DNA from: Aquilaria yunnanensis
Taxonomy: Eukaryota > Streptophyta > Magnoliopsida > Malvales > Thymelaeaceae
NCBI GenBank assembly: GCA_039654915.1
Contig: CM077593.1
Location: 79,712,501 to 79,776,500, forward strand
Reading direction: 5' to 3'
Length of the DNA: 64,000 nt
Every line of letters begins with the position of its first letter. Position 1 is the first letter of the stretch. Under the pieces are notes generated by a model. The model did not search any database and was not told the origin of the DNA. It saw only the letters and a list, made by a program, of their open reading frames with translations. Positions 20,546-34,200 of this stretch are shown here, in pieces. A program made the position numbers and the translations under genes.

Positions 20546-21980
20546 GGCCCAACCAGTTGAACAAGCAACCGGTTGACTTGCCACCCCACCACCACTTCCA
20601 GTTCCTATTTGGCCCAAGTCTGACTATACTTGTGATAATCCATACCTATATGATAATCCCTTATCAATTGTCATATCAAATAGGTCGTCCTATAAAATCC
20701 TATTTAACCACCTTAGCTACAATGTTAAACCCCTTTTTTTTACTCTAAGTACTCTTGAGCCATTATTCTTTTGAGTTTATTTGATTTTTTCCTTGAACTC
20801 TTCAAGTATTATCCGCGAAGTCCATACCTAAAGATTGGGCCCCTAAACTTTATTGAGGTTTTACAGCCCATTGAAACCTTCAAGTCAGATTTGATCCAAT
20901 AGCAACAAAAGCTCATTCACCTCATAACCTTTTTATGTAGGGGGCCAAATATCTTAAGATGTAGGTATCAAGTGATCCACAAAGGTATCGGTGTCTCATG
21001 ATCTAAGTTTTTCTAAACTACGAAAAACAGTCACCTCACAAGGCACAACATTTTAAAAAACCTATGTAATGGCAATCACTATTTTTTTATGATGTATGAG
21101 AGCACCTTCTTAGTATTTACATCTTACATAGAATTCATACTTATTTGAGCATTCAAGAATCTTTTGTAGGTCTCCATGCCACGTATGTACTCGTGCAAAG
21201 ACCAAATCTCTAGCATTAAGGCATCCTGCGGAGGTCCATGTATTATCATCGCTATAGAAGCGTGTTGTTGTAGTGATTTTTTTTTTGTTAATGACATACA
21301 ACCTTATATCAAACATAAAATAGAAGAAGAAGAGAAAGAAAAATCATCTATATTAAGGTTGTTAAAATCGCAATCTTGATAATATGATTGCACAATCTTA
21401 TGATCCTAATATAGAAAACTGTGTCAAAATCTTGTAGGATTGAAGACATGGTAAAATTATGACTAGGATTGTAGGATCGAAGATCCTACCCAAGTATTGA
21501 TTTTGTTATGGGTAAATTGTATGGATGATCCCTAACATTTAATTATCATTATGTTTTCATCCCTAGTCTATTAAATGTTCTAGTTTGACCATAGACCTAT
21601 TAAAAACATCTTATTTTAGTTATAAATCCATTAAAAACATTTCATTCTAATTCCCAATTAGGTGAAATGTACTAACTCAAGATAATTGTCTGATAGCAAT
21701 TTTTTAGAGTGTAATTTAAATTATTCAGTAACTGTATTACTATAAATTTAATATGTATAATAATATTTTTTTACTGGTTTTTCTTGTATGTAAATTGAAC
21801 TTATTTCATTCAAGATAAAGAAACTACTAATTTATCTATTGATTGTAAAAAAAAATATTATACATTTTAAATTTACTGGAAGTCAATTATTGAATATTTA
21901 AACTAGAATTTCTGAAGCTTATGTCAGACAGTTATTTTGAGGTAATGGATTTTATCTTTTGAGGATCAAAACTAAACAAT
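20546..21980. other. Intergenic DNA without a supported gene
   Basis: No ORF with recognisable content. 21520-21900 resembles 28590-28830 (shared taattgtctgatag...aatttaaa words), suggesting an undefined dispersed repeat. Confidence 0.4.
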
Positions 21981-23890
21981 TGTAACAATGTAATTATTAG
22001 GAGTCGCCACCAATCGATTTTACCTAGATCGATTGGATATCTGTTATGGCCTGTGAGAGATTCTAAGATTGTGAGTTGGCTACGTTAAAATAACCTTATT
22101 CAAGTGCTCGAAAATTGGTACCATGGGGTTCGATTTTATCTTTTCCTAAATCTTTATTTCTTGACCTAATCTTTGATTGAAAGTGATTTTTATGAATTTT
22201 ATTTAATTATATTTATTTTTCTTTTTAATTTCAAACCGCGAATCTTACCAGACCAACCGGATATGAAATCCTAGATGTCTTTGAAATCTCGGGACTTTAT
22301 TAAATCCACCAAGAATTTTAAAAGAACCTCTTGTTCAAACCATGAATCTTATCAAACCAATTGGATTCGAACGAATGATCCGCCTCAGGACTTTATCAAA
22401 TCCACCAAGAACGGATTCCCAAAAAATTTACTAAGTATTTAAAAGTTGTTTAACCAATAATTTGTGCATGTTACTATTAGATGCGTTACGAGAATTAAAA
22501 TTAAACTATTCTAAAAAATAAACAAGGGAAGGAACACACCAAATCAAAATCCCATGTTGTTCTCCTATTTCAATTTAATGACTATATTTAATGCAAGGCC
22601 AATCAACAATAATAAAGAAGACAAAGAAAACAACAAACAATAAAAGCTTGCTGTCAGTGACTAATCTACAAAATAAAAAAAGAAGTTAGCGACTTTAATA
22701 AATGAAATAAAGAGTCAAGGGGCCAAAACAATAGTTATACCCAAAAGAGATATGGATGGGTGGATCCGGGTTGGGTCGCGGGTTGAAATCGGGTCTTGCT
22801 TCGATTTTGGCCTTAATCCTCCGTCTTCAGGCGATCGAACGGCGATATGAGAGAGGCGAGGCTCGGGCTTCAGTGGCAGCGGCGCGGTGAGAGGCTGGGT
22901 GGGACCGGCGGCGTATGGCTGTGAAAAGAGGAGGAGATCGCGGCGGCTTTCGCCTTCGGCTTGGCGTGAACGACAACGGGAGGCACCTGGGCATGGTGGC
23001 GGGATGTCGGGGGGAACAGGGATGGCTGGTGACGGCGTGGCTAGCGGTGGCTGAAGGCCGGAGGCGTCGGGCAGCAAAGGGGAACACCAGGGTTGGCAGC
23101 GGAGATCAGGAAAAGCTTAGGGTTTTTGGGTAGGCTAACAAAAAGTTAGGGACTTAAGGCTGCAGTTCTCTCTTTTTCTGGATGAGGGCTTAGGGTTACT
23201 AATTTTTTCCCCCCTTTTCATCAATTAATGGCCCATACTTATACTAAGAGTGGCTAGGCGAGATTAGCTAGGTTTTACAGAGTTTAAACTTGATCCAAAT
23301 TCAATTTTGAGGAGATTAGGACATAATCTGGTAAAGTATCAGTTTAAGTCCAACAAAACTCTCAAGCTGCTGATCTTGCCCTAAATTCTGTGAGAATTTC
23401 AATTTGACCCAAAACTTTAAGGATTTGTCAATTGAGCCCAAAACTTCCTAAAACTTTCCAGATTTCCTTAAAACTTTAGGATCTCATCAGATTTACCCCC
23501 AAACTCTTCATTTCCGAAAAATTTACCTCAAACTTTCCAATTTTTTCCTAAAATCCTCTAAAAATTTCTGGTTTTTCCCAAACTTTCCCATTTTCCCTAA
23601 ATTGACCCAACAAGACCTTTAAGACTCCAAATTAGTACCTAAACTAAATTAACTCCTATTTCTATCCTAGATGACCACTTTAAATTCCTAAAGATTTGTA
23701 GACCAAAATAACAATGTAACCTAAATCTGACTAGACCAACTAATTGTGTAAAGCCCCAAAATGACAAAAATGACCCAAACTCCTAACAAATGACCAAATA
23801 GTAAAAAAAAATGAAAATGCCCCCTAAACTAATTTTCCTAACCTAAAACTTAAACAAAAGTCCATACCCAGACAAAATTGGGTGTTAACA
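21981..23890 (-). mobile_element. Solo LTR of an Ogre/Tat-type Ty3/gypsy element
   Basis: On the minus strand the 1910-bp LTR starts TGTTAACACC and ends TTGTTACA. It is flanked by the 5-bp duplication ACAAT (21976-21980 and 23891-23895). The end ggagtcgccaccaatcg and the GC-rich domain at about 22750-23100 correspond to the 3' LTR at 37757-40304. No internal sequence is attached, so it arose by LTR-LTR recombination. GC-rich ORFs here are LTR sequence, not genes. Confidence 0.85.
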
Positions 23891-23895
23891 ACAAT

Positions 23896-26800
23896 TTTAT
23901 TAGGTTTAGAACTTAAACAAAAAATTTAAGAGGTCAAGGAAAAGTTGTGGATATCATACTCTCTTTTATTTGTTAATAATGTGTTTGTTCATAAATTTCT
24001 TTCAGATTTATGTTGATTATTTTATTGGTTATATTGATATATACTCTATTAAGGCTTGAACTTATTTATATTGTATTAATAATTATGTCATACCATTACT
24101 ATAACACTTAAACTTTACTTGAGTTTTTAATATAATTAATTTTTTATATGAAATATATTATTTAGATAAAAATATTTTAAAATTTTTGTAAGATCTTATG
24201 ATCCATAATTCAATCTTACGATATCAACCTTACATGGTAAAAAATAATTCTAAATAGGATCTTGATCATTACAACCTCAATTTGTATGTGAGACGATGGT
24301 CAAGTCACGTTTTCAGATTAGTTGTTGAACTTGCAGGTACAATAATTGTGAGAATGTGCGTGGCTAGGGCTTGGACGAATAAGAATTGTTGATGGATACC
24401 CGGTGCACATGAGCAGCTCTATCAGCCACCCTTAAATGGAAAAAGTGACAACGCATCTGAGCCACTCAGGAGGAGTTCTCCTCTCTATATGGAAACCCCC
24501 TCCTTTATCCCTTGTTCATTCGTCTTTATATAAATCCGCCCACCAATTATTGGTTCTTTTCTCTTTCTCATCTCTAGCTTCTATCCTTTTCACCTAGATC
24601 ATTTATCTTTCCCTTTTATTTGCATCCTATGCAATATCATATGTATCCCAGTTAATAAATTCTTTGCACACTACCTAGCTACGTTTACAAGTCCATTCGA
24701 AGATAGTGAAATGTCTCTACTTCATATTTATTTCTCTTACTCTGGTTGGTGACGTCTATACATATGGTCAATAAATTAGTTAGATCCTCGAAGTTAGATT
24801 GTGAGGGTCGGTTTTTGAAATTTTTGAAAAAAAAAAATGTTACTCCATTCCTCCCCATTTAATTGTAACATTGGCTTGGATATAAAAATTGTGTGTAATC
24901 GTTTTCTTTTTTTCAATTTTTTACCTATAATGTGTTGGTGACTAAACTGTCCTTCAAACTTTATTAACTCACTTGAAAATTGTATCAAACCTTAGTTAAC
25001 CATATAAAGTCTTGAGAAGCACAAGGATCGAAATGGAAATTTATCAAAAAGTAAATATATGGGATATATGGTAATTTGAAAGTAAGTATTAAAATAAAGA
25101 TACTATGATAAATTGATTATAAAAAAACTTACTAAATGTAACGGTTACTAAAATAAGGTTGAGAGAATAAAAACTTACTATGTTGAAATAATTTTGGGAC
25201 TACCCGAAAGAATAATAGTTACAATATATACGGATTATGAGAACATTATACTTAATTTCAGTTTGTATGTATTTATTTTGTTAGAGCACTAAGCTGAATT
25301 CTTAGAGTTGAAGCTCGAAAGAACGAGGTGCGCAGAAAACCTTGGAACAAGACAACCAGTGTAACACGTGTGGATATGATCTCCACCAAACATGATCAAT
25401 ATAATATGTTAATTCCCTCACTGGGATCCGCTCTCGTTTGCGTGCCAAACCCAATGAAAACACCAAGTTCGTCTCCCATGGCGGCAGTTTGTCAATTTGG
25501 CCTGGCCCCCACTCAGTAATTTGAGTAATAACACCAAAATCCTCCAAGTACACCTGATTTACTAACCCGTTCGAATGGACTGGAAAAAGTTGGATTTGTT
25601 AGTTCGCAATTATATTAATAAATATGAATTGATACTGAAATTAGTTATAACATTACAATTTTTTAAAAATAAATATAAAAATGTAGGGTAAATTATTATT
25701 TAATTATTATCTCATTTTGGACCTTAGCCTCCATTTTATTCATAGAGACTCCTCAACATCGCTAAAACATTTTATTATGGCCTCTCTTTTAGGTGGAATT
25801 ATTATGGTTGAAAGAAAACACTACATCAGGATAGGATTATAGGAGGAAAAACTAATTTTTATCCCTTGGAAATTTTTCCTTTTTCATAAGAACCTTGAAA
25901 CTTTTTGATATAATGATCCAACCATCATCAACCATTAACCCTCCGCCTCCTTCACCTTCACATCCCTCTTCAGCTCCTCCACCACCTCCTCATATGCTGC
26001 CACCACCCCCTTCACTACCCCTTCCCTCCCTCTTTTGCCTCCTTGGCTATTGATTGTGTCTCCCGTTTAAACATCTCCCTCAGAACCCCCAACCATCCGA
26101 CCTCTCCCACCACGGCCAGCTGTGTTCACCGCTTTTATCCTGTCTGGATCCCACGATGAGTTATGTACATCCATATAGAAGATTTAGATGTGATCGAAAA
26201 TTTTCACTTAGTAACTTCTCACATTCTTAGATTCATCAGTTATATGGTTGTATATTTGTAGTGCATTGTTATGAACTTTTTAATAAAACCTGGAAGCATA
26301 GGCTACACTTTTTGTGAAATCTAAAAAATAGTAAATTGTTAGAGTCTACCTCTAAACTTGTCATTTGGGAAGTTAAAAAGAGATCAAATGGGATGTGGAA
26401 ACTTTTATTTGCATAAATATACTCGTTCAAAGAATTTGCACATAGGTAAACATAATTTTAATATCCAAAATAATTAATATCAAATGATAAATTTAACCAT
26501 AATTACTTACAAATTTATTACGTAATGCACAATTTCTACATATATGTATTGTAGATAGATTACAATCATTATTAATAAATGCTTTTGGCCCTTAAAAATA
26601 TCTCATACTATATATATGTTTTGTATTAAAAAAATTTACTGTTTCCAAAACTAAAAACGAAAAAAGAACGGAAAAAAGTGAAAGCATATAGCCAGACAAA
26701 CCCAACGGTCTTATCCATGTATTAGTAATGTGATGGTAGAAATTCGTTGAAATTAAATGAACAGGTAATGGGTGAGTCAAATATAGCTAGCTGCACATGC

Positions 26801-27828
26801 ACTTTACATTTGATGTAGTCATGTCAGACAATTCTCAATCAAGCAAACTCTACTGTATTTGAGTCCAATTGACGTAAATGGTACAACAATATTTACCAGC
26901 CTAGCTTTTGATGAAACTAGCTACTAGCGTCCCAATTCATTTACTATGACGTCCATATACCTAAAATTGAGAGAGGAGCACCTTAAGCTTTGGGGATATA
27001 TTTTGCTTAGTCAAATACGTATCTTGTAAAGAGGCTCTAAGAACAAGAGGACGGGAGTGCTTGTGATTCCCCACAAGAAAAGTCCCACATCTCATTGCAA
27101 TGGTTTGCCATCTGTGAGTAATATTTTGAGAATATTAATCTTCGCTTTTAAAATAGGATTCTGTCCCATGTTGTTTGCCCGAATAATAAAAATGCTGAAA
27201 GACACGCATCTTCTACCTCTAAATTTGGGTTTGAACTTCACCTTCTCATTTTTCATTAGCTCTATTTAATGTATAAGCTATACTCCTTCTACCTTGTTTT
27301 TAGGCTTTTTTATTTGATTCTTCAGCATTAGCTTTAATGGGTTAAGGATTTTGACTATTAGAAACCTCATAGACTTCCCTCAAACAAAGTTTTGTGTTAC
27401 ATAAAGAACATGTGTGAAACACATTGTATCATTCTATCAGTCAAATGAGTAAGGTCTCTAATCCTTGGCATAATGGCGAAGGTCTAAGAGGAACATTAGG
27501 AAGGGCTGTAGTTTGACTCTAGCTACTTCAGCCTATCCATTTCCTATATCATGTCACAAATAAGTTAATTCGGTTGTTTTTTGAATCATAAAAAAGTTGG
27601 CATACCTTTTAATTAAACTAATAATATTTTAATTTCTTGTAAACTTGTAATGTTGCTTATGGGTAAAAAGAAAAACAATGAAATGAATATTACCCGAGTA
27701 TATATAGTTCATAAAAACTTATGAGATTTGTCTTAAACATCCAAATAATTATTGTTAAAAAGTGGAGATATGAAAAAAAAAAAAGAAAAGGGTAAAAATT
27801 ACATTGATTTATGCAATTTATGAAATAA
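23896..27828. other. Intergenic DNA without a supported gene
   Basis: Two weak points were noted. A promoter-like tatataaatccgccc at 24525-24545 is followed by a pyrimidine-rich stretch but no ORF. A minus-strand open frame of 83 codons (25302-25553) ends in EFFECTIVELY unrecognised sequence. At 25927-26082 a minus-strand relic reading EMFKRETQSIAKEAKE and, after a frameshift, KGVVAAYEEVVEELKRD may be a gene fragment of unknown family. Confidence 0.3.
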
Positions 27829-28040
27829 TCCATCCGGTCCACATTATTTGTAATATTCAAATCTTTATAGTTTTTTTATTTAGTATATAAATTACTTTAT
27901 CATACTAACCTTCAATTTATAATTTTAATATTCACTTAGGTATAAAAGGTAAAAAATAAAATTAAAAATAACACATAAATATCTTTCTTTTATTTAATTT
28001 TGATGCTAAATCTAAAATACAAAGAATGGGGATGGAGGGA
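27829..28040. mobile_element. Stowaway-like MITE
   Basis: The left end catccggtccacattatttg and right end caaagaatggggatggaggg form the inverted CTCCCTCC-type termini of Tc1/mariner-derived Stowaway MITEs. About 210 bp, AT-rich, no coding capacity. Confidence 0.5.
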
Positions 28041-29490
28041 ATTCATAAAATTTCAATGGTGGGATTATTGAGTCCATCACTATTTTGAAAGGAAATGAAT
28101 AGGAACCAAATGGTTTGACTCGAAGGGTAGTCACTTCAGCAGCCACGTGATAGAAAATGCACCCATTCTTATCCGTTTTACATTTTCTTATTTTTATTTT
28201 TAGGGTCACATGTTTATTATCTGCTTGGAGAACGCTATCTTTCTTAAAAATGTTTTTACAAAATGTTAACATAAAACAATAATTAAAAAGTATTTATTTT
28301 GATGTAAACTTATTTTCTAAGAAAGCTATACACTAGTTAAAAGGCGAACTTCAAAATGTTTGGAATTTTTTTTTTATATACAAACATACATACATACATG
28401 TACATATATATTCTCTGTTTTTTTTTTCAGTTAGGAAAATGTAAAAATTTTATTAAAAATTATTTCTTTAGAAAAATTCTTCAAATGAAAATTGATAAAT
28501 TGAGTATTAACTTTTAAACATCGTTAAATTTACATTAAAAATTGAGAGAATGAAAATAATAATTCTTTTAAGAGTTTTTTCACTTATCCCTAATGCCTAG
28601 AAATATAAATTTTATCCCTTATTTTTTAATATCATCAATTAACCATTAGTCAAAGACCCAAAGTTACTCATATTGTAGTTACACCCTAAGATTTGAAAAT
28701 CTGCACTTTTGTCCTTTTTTTTTGTTAATTGTCTGATAGTAACTTCTAGAAATTTAATTTAAACTATTTTGTAATTGTCTTTGGTTAAATAAACATTTAT
28801 TAGACTTTTTCAGTTAGTGTAATATTTTTCATATTTAATAAGTATTTCAAATTATTAGTTTTCCTCTCTATAAATGAAAAATAATAATTTTAAAAAAGTA
28901 TAAATAACTTGAAAATTACTATAATATAGTTACAGATTGTTTAAATTAAAATTCCAAAATTTACTGCCAAATAGTTTAAAAAATTAAAAAAAACAAAGCA
29001 TATGTTTCAAATCTTCTAGATATAACTGTAATATCAACCTAACAATTCAGAGGGATAATTGTAACAATCCCTATTTCAAAAGTAATAGTGTTACTTTAAA
29101 TGATCTATTCATTATTAAAAATTTATACTACAGTTTAAATTTATTGTAAGAAGTAATTAAACAATTTTAATTAAAATTAAAAAATTAGGTTTTTTAATAG
29201 TTACATTAAAGTTAAAGAATTTCAAAGAATTAAAACCCAATATACAAGAGACTTTAAAGATTTGAGACCAATGTGCAACCAAAATGGAGATTTGATACTA
29301 GTTTGCATATGTGATTATAGGATTAGCAGCAACAGCACAATTTATCTTTCGTCTTTTTGTGAAAAAACTAGCATCGTAGGATCTGTATCTAAAAAGGAAA
29401 GGCATGTGGAGAAACTCCAAACGAGGAAGTATCTTTTCCTGGTACTCTTTCTAGGCGAAGCTTTCTCAGCCCTTGATCACCAAATCCCTC
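28041..29490. other. Intergenic DNA upstream of the MYB gene
   Basis: AT-rich, with no supported ORF. 28590-29060 looks like a degraded dispersed repeat related to 21520-21900. The last few hundred bases are presumably the MYB promoter. Confidence 0.4.
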
Positions 29491-29493
29491 ATC

Positions 29494-29500
29494 TATATAA
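29494..29500 (+). promoter_or_regulatory. TATA box of the MYB gene
   Basis: TATATAA in ctatataaatcc lies 116 bases before the ATG at 29617, giving a leader of about 90 bases. Confidence 0.7.
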
Positions 29501-29616
29501 ATCCTACCTTTTCAAACAGTTTCTGATATAAGCAAAATATCGCTAGCTTCTTACCGAAAACTGAAAAGCCAGAGCACCCTTTCCAAAACTCTATTCCAAC
29601 CCCACCAAACCAAAAC

Positions 29617-30745
29617 ATGAGGAGAGCTATAATTCGCAACAATAATAGTGTGACAAGCCCAACTTGTCACATGGAAGAAGAAGGTGAGGTCAGAAGAGGG
29701 CCATGGACACTTGAAGAAGATACTCTTCTCACACATTACATTGCCCGGCACGGCGAAGGGCGGTGGAATATGCTCGCCAAGTCCGCCGGTAAGTGGACGG
29801 ATTTTTCTGGCATGCTTTTGTTATATTTCAGCTGCTCGTTTCCTTAGTCATATACGAGGTTTTTGTGAAAATTTTCTGCGCAGGGTTGAAGAGAAATGGT
29901 AAGAGCTGTAGACTGAGGTGGCTCAACTATTTAAAACCGGACATCAAACGTGGGAACCTCACTCCTCAAGAGCAGCTCCTAATTCTAGAGCTCCATTCCA
30001 AGTGGGGAAACAGGTTATAGTTAATGACTCTGTTTGGGACTTTGGTCATTACTTATAAACCAGCTTATTAAAAATGTAATCACTAACGCTATTGCCAATC
30101 TCTTGTTGAGCGATTTTCAGGTGGTCGAAAATCGCACAACATCTTCCGGGAAGAACGGACAATGAGATAAAGAATTATTGGAGAACAAGAGTGCAGAAGC
30201 AGGCACGGCAGTTGAACATAGAGTCCAACAGCCAGAGTTTCTTGGAAGCTGTGAGGTCTTTTTGGATGCCGAGATTGGTCCAGAAAATGGAACAGGCCCC
30301 AGCTTCTTCCAGTTCTGTTCCCTCTGTAGCAAACCTTGATTTCCAGAGCTCGCTTCCTTCCAATTCAGAAGCCCACCCGAGCCATTATTCCATCAATCCG
30401 CCATCCCCAATCTCAACAAACTTCACACCAGCTGTTAGCTCAAACACTTCAGACCAATCTTCTATGTACTTCTTCTCCGATCAGCTTCAAGCCTTCAACA
30501 ATCCAACATTGGTTTCCAATCAATGTGTGGATGGGGTGGATATCTTTGTCAACAATAGGAGTTACAACTCGGAGAGCAATATTGGATATGACATGGCGGA
30601 CAGATCATTTCTCTCCACCATGTCACCGATGGACTCTTACTGGGGTTCCTCTACGGATTGCCAGATGGTAGATGCGGAATGGACTCATGCTGACATGGCG
30701 GACACTTTGTGGAATATGGATGACATGTTCCAATTCAGGGAGTGA
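29617..30745 (+). CDS. R2R3-MYB transcription factor (subgroup 20-like)
   Basis: Exons 29617-29788, 29884-30013 and 30121-30745 give 927 nt and 308 residues. The intron positions, inside the Gly after AKSA and inside the Arg of WGNRW, are the conserved R2R3-MYB sites. R2 (about residues 27-78) has regularly spaced Trp: [28 protein letters not shown]3 (about 79-130) has [13 protein letters not shown] and ends with [16 protein letters not shown]. The QLNIES and [12 protein letters not shown] motifs after R3 point to the MYB2/MYB62/MYB78/MYB108/MYB112/MYB116 group, nuclear regulators of stress, phosphate and hormone responses. The C-terminus is Ser/Asn-rich with an acidic, Trp-containing end (WNMDDMFQF) that may activate transcription. 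No damage is seen. The exact orthologue is not resolved. Confidence 0.92.
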
Positions 30746-30890
30746 TTGCGAGATACCACTTTGGTGCATAACTAAGAGTGAACGAAGTACAACTTTGTAT
30801 TGCAAAATGACTTATATTATTTGACCCACTTGTGCAAATTGGATGGTAATTTAGGCAACGTTATAGATAGATTGTGACTTGTGACCGACC

Positions 30891-30896
30891 AATAAA
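30891..30896 (+). terminator. Poly(A) signal of the MYB gene
   Basis: AATAAA lies 145 bases after the stop codon. Confidence 0.5.
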
Positions 30897-31726
30897 GTGA
30901 ATATGTATATTGATGGAGACCATCTTGTTAATTTTATGCAGTTTCTATGAATTTGGATTAGGTGCATATTTTTTTCCCACTTAGAAATCAAATCAATTAA
31001 TCCCTGAGCACCAAGTGACCAAGATGCTAGAAAGGTTAGGAGTGGGAACTTCAAATTGGTGCGGTCAAATCCATGAAATGATGCAGAGTATTGTCAGCTT
31101 ATTGATATCATCGAAGGTAGAGTCACGTCTGTGAAAAAAAGTCGCTTGAAATGACGGTTTCTAACCATAATGGAGCACTTGCAATGCTGTAGAGACAGTC
31201 GTTGTAGCCAACTTTTGGTGGGAATTATAACAGGTGACTCTAGTCCGTAATCCAACAAGGAAGATGCAAGTCCAAGTCCAACACGCATGATAGCTGGATA
31301 GAGCGTGTCCTTTTAATGGTTAGAGTCTTGTTTCATCAGAAAATTACCACGTGATGATCTGTTATATAAATTAATTCTTTTTATAAAATTTTAGTGTAAA
31401 CGTCACTAAACGTTCTAAAAGTATGTACTATGTTACATATGAGATACATTTTCAAGACAAATGGTATAACATAATACATACTCTCCCCCTTAAGAGTTGA
31501 CAGAAGGACCAATGATACAATAACTGCATATTTCTATAGCAATCGATGTAACATTTTATACTTTCAGGACAAATGTACAATATATGGAATACTTTCAATA
31601 TGTTTAGTAATATTTAATGAAAATTTTATAATAGAAATCGACTTACTATTGTATATATATATATATAGGCAAAAGTGGCAAATAAACCACTAATCTTTTC
31701 ACCCCAGCGTATATCACCCACCGTTA
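30897..31726. other. Intergenic DNA without a supported gene
   Basis: AT-rich, with a short (TA)n at about 31650-31668. No gene seen. Confidence 0.4.
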
Positions 31727-32687
31727 TTTTTTTACAGTTAAATTACCTACTAAAGTTCGCGATCGAGCTGATATTAGCCACTAACATAACGTCTGTCCAG
31801 CTGTATGATAATGTGGCAAATTTCGATGATATGGCAACATACATGGCTATATATGTGGCAAGTTTGTGTAGAAGAAAAAAGAGAAAACTCTTAACTTTAC
31901 TCCCAAACTTTTATCTAATACTACAAATACCCCCCCAAAGTTTATTCCCAAACGACAATTTCGATAGAATCAGGCACTACCAACGGCAGCTCCTCCGGCA
32001 GGCGAGCTACTGGAGTTGTCCCCAAATGACGAACTCTGCCCAAACCCTTGAACAGATCATCGTCAAGGACCAGATTCAAGATCAGAAGATCCTCATCATC
32101 ATCCTCGCTTTCCACATCCATTGTCTCCTCCTCCGCGACCATCTCCTCCATTTCCTCATCCACCCAGATATCCTTAACCTCTGTGTATTGTGCCGACGAT
32201 ACCTCTCCAGTTGCTACCGTGGAGCTAGTAGCAGAGAGCAAGGAAGAGCAGGAACCCTCCATGGCTTCCGTTGCCAAACTCGGACCAGGCAAGGTCATAC
32301 GCTATCGGCAATGTCATAGGCGATTACTTCTGTTATAGGTGGAGAAGTGGGGAGAGGTCCAAAATATGGAGGCGGCCATTGCCGAGGATGCCAAAATTTT
32401 GGGCAATGGCGATGGCAAGACAGGACTCATAGAAAGGGGATGGTTTTTCAGGCATAATTTCTAGTTTAGAGGCATATGTGCATGAATTAAATAGTTTGAG
32501 AATAGATATTGTAATTTACCTAGAAGGATAGTAATTATCTGACATTAACAAAACGGAATATTCTAGAGAAAATGGAATATTTCTTCCGTAAAGTTATACA
32601 AGTAGCTAATTTGCTTAATTTTCAAAACAATAATTATTATATTTTACCCGATCATAAACTTTAATGTGTGATTTAACTGTAAAAAAA
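31727..32687. mobile_element. Putative TIR element with an acidic ORF
   Basis: 31727-31765 and 32649-32687 are imperfect 39-bp inverted repeats (TTTTTTTACAGTTAAAT...GATCG). No target duplication is visible directly outside, and the left side (ggcaaaagtggcaaataaacc at about 31670) looks like an outer part missing on the right, so the element is probably truncated. On the minus strand, 31942-32298 is open for 118 codons, with a very acidic stretch (VESEDDDEDLL). I do not recognise it; it may be a captured gene fragment. Confidence 0.4.
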
Positions 32688-34200
32688 TGGATCTAATTCA
32701 AGGCCTCAAAATGGGCTCAACTAATTGAGCTGAAACTGAAATGGGCTTATCTTGATTTGTGTGGCCTAGATGACAGTTGACCACCAGGTGCCAGAAGACC
32801 CACAAGTGCCAATAGCATTTGAATGGGTAATAGATTCGTTAGGGGGCCTGTTGGGCATTTTATCGATTAGCAAAGATTCGTTGAAGGTTGGTTGGTTCAA
32901 GCTTCAAGGTTCTTTTCCCACTGTTTAATCCTATTCATTTAAAATGAAACCAGTTGCTTTTCGAGAAAAAAGTCTATCCTTAGTCCTTGAGTATTTGACT
33001 CATTAAGCTAGCCGACGTGGGTTTGGGTTCGTACACTATTTTTGTTTCAAGTAGTTTAATTAAGCTAGTCGAATTTGTTTTCGAAATCTAAAAAACACTT
33101 ATGATATTAGTGTGTATATGTACATTACTGCAACAGAAACGTATAAAAATAACGATACAATTCGTTACTTTTTTGTTGTCTAGTGTAATTATAAATGTGT
33201 TTTTCTCTTTCTTGTTTTGTAGAGAAAATTGACATGCTGTGGTAAATACTGTGCACTACAATTATTGCATGATAAATTGATTAAATACATTGAAATTTGT
33301 GTGTTGTATGCAATATATCACGTGAAATTATAGTGTTTTCCATAATGTTCCAAGTCCAACATTCACGATATTAAAGGTGATGGCTACCACGACTAATTTG
33401 TAAGTTAAATGTTGCCTAAAATAATCTAGAGTGACTAATTTACTCATCATGTAGTAAAAATGAAGAGGAAAAAGAAAAAAGAATAATAATTGAAGACTTG
33501 AAGTCCGTTTATATGTTTAGCATTTGAGGCCGTTAACTGTCCACCCAAGTGCTTGTGCACCACCTGAGAGATGTTTAAGAAACGTTAGAGAACGTTCCTC
33601 TTCATCTATTTCTAGTTTGGAAGGTGGGGGACAAAGGTGCGAAATTGGGGAAGATAGTCCAAGAAAGAAGAAAATTCATATAAATCTCCCCAATCTCTAT
33701 CCCACTAGTTGGAAACCCCACCAAGAGTTGGAGTATGTTTCTCTAAAAGTTGAAAATGGAGGCAATTACCATAGGCACACAATGGTGTGACTAGTGATTG
33801 ACCAAAGAAAGAAGGCAATGGGCTCACTTTTTCTCGTTGAGAGGATCGGAGACGGCGAAGCATCTTCTTCATGTCATAAGGGTCAAAATTGCCGGTTGAA
33901 AGTTGTGGCAGACGAATGGTTGTGGGTCTGCTCGAGTGGGATCGCTACTGTTATAGAATTTTAGGTTTGATTTCTGAGATTGAGGCGTTGATGCATGGTG
34001 TTGGGCTGTTGTTGCATGAATATGGGACAGAGGTTGCTGCTGCTTTGAGTGGGTTCTCAGAAGAAAGCTTAATTGATTGAGTTTTGTATTGTTTGAGTAA
34101 AAGAAAGTAGGAAACATGAATCGAGTGTTTGGTCCTATGAATCAGAAAATATTGTTTTAATTATTTATGTGGTATGCATTTGTTTTGTAATTCTTAATTT
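32688..34200. other. Intergenic DNA without a supported gene
   Basis: A plus-strand frame at 33524-33790 and another at 33889-34080 have higher GC than the surroundings, but show no recognised domain or splice support. Confidence 0.35.

Noticed and set aside
24520..24680. TATA-like site followed by a pyrimidine-rich leader, considered as a miRNA or small gene
   Set aside because: No hairpin with a recognised miRNA and no ORF downstream.
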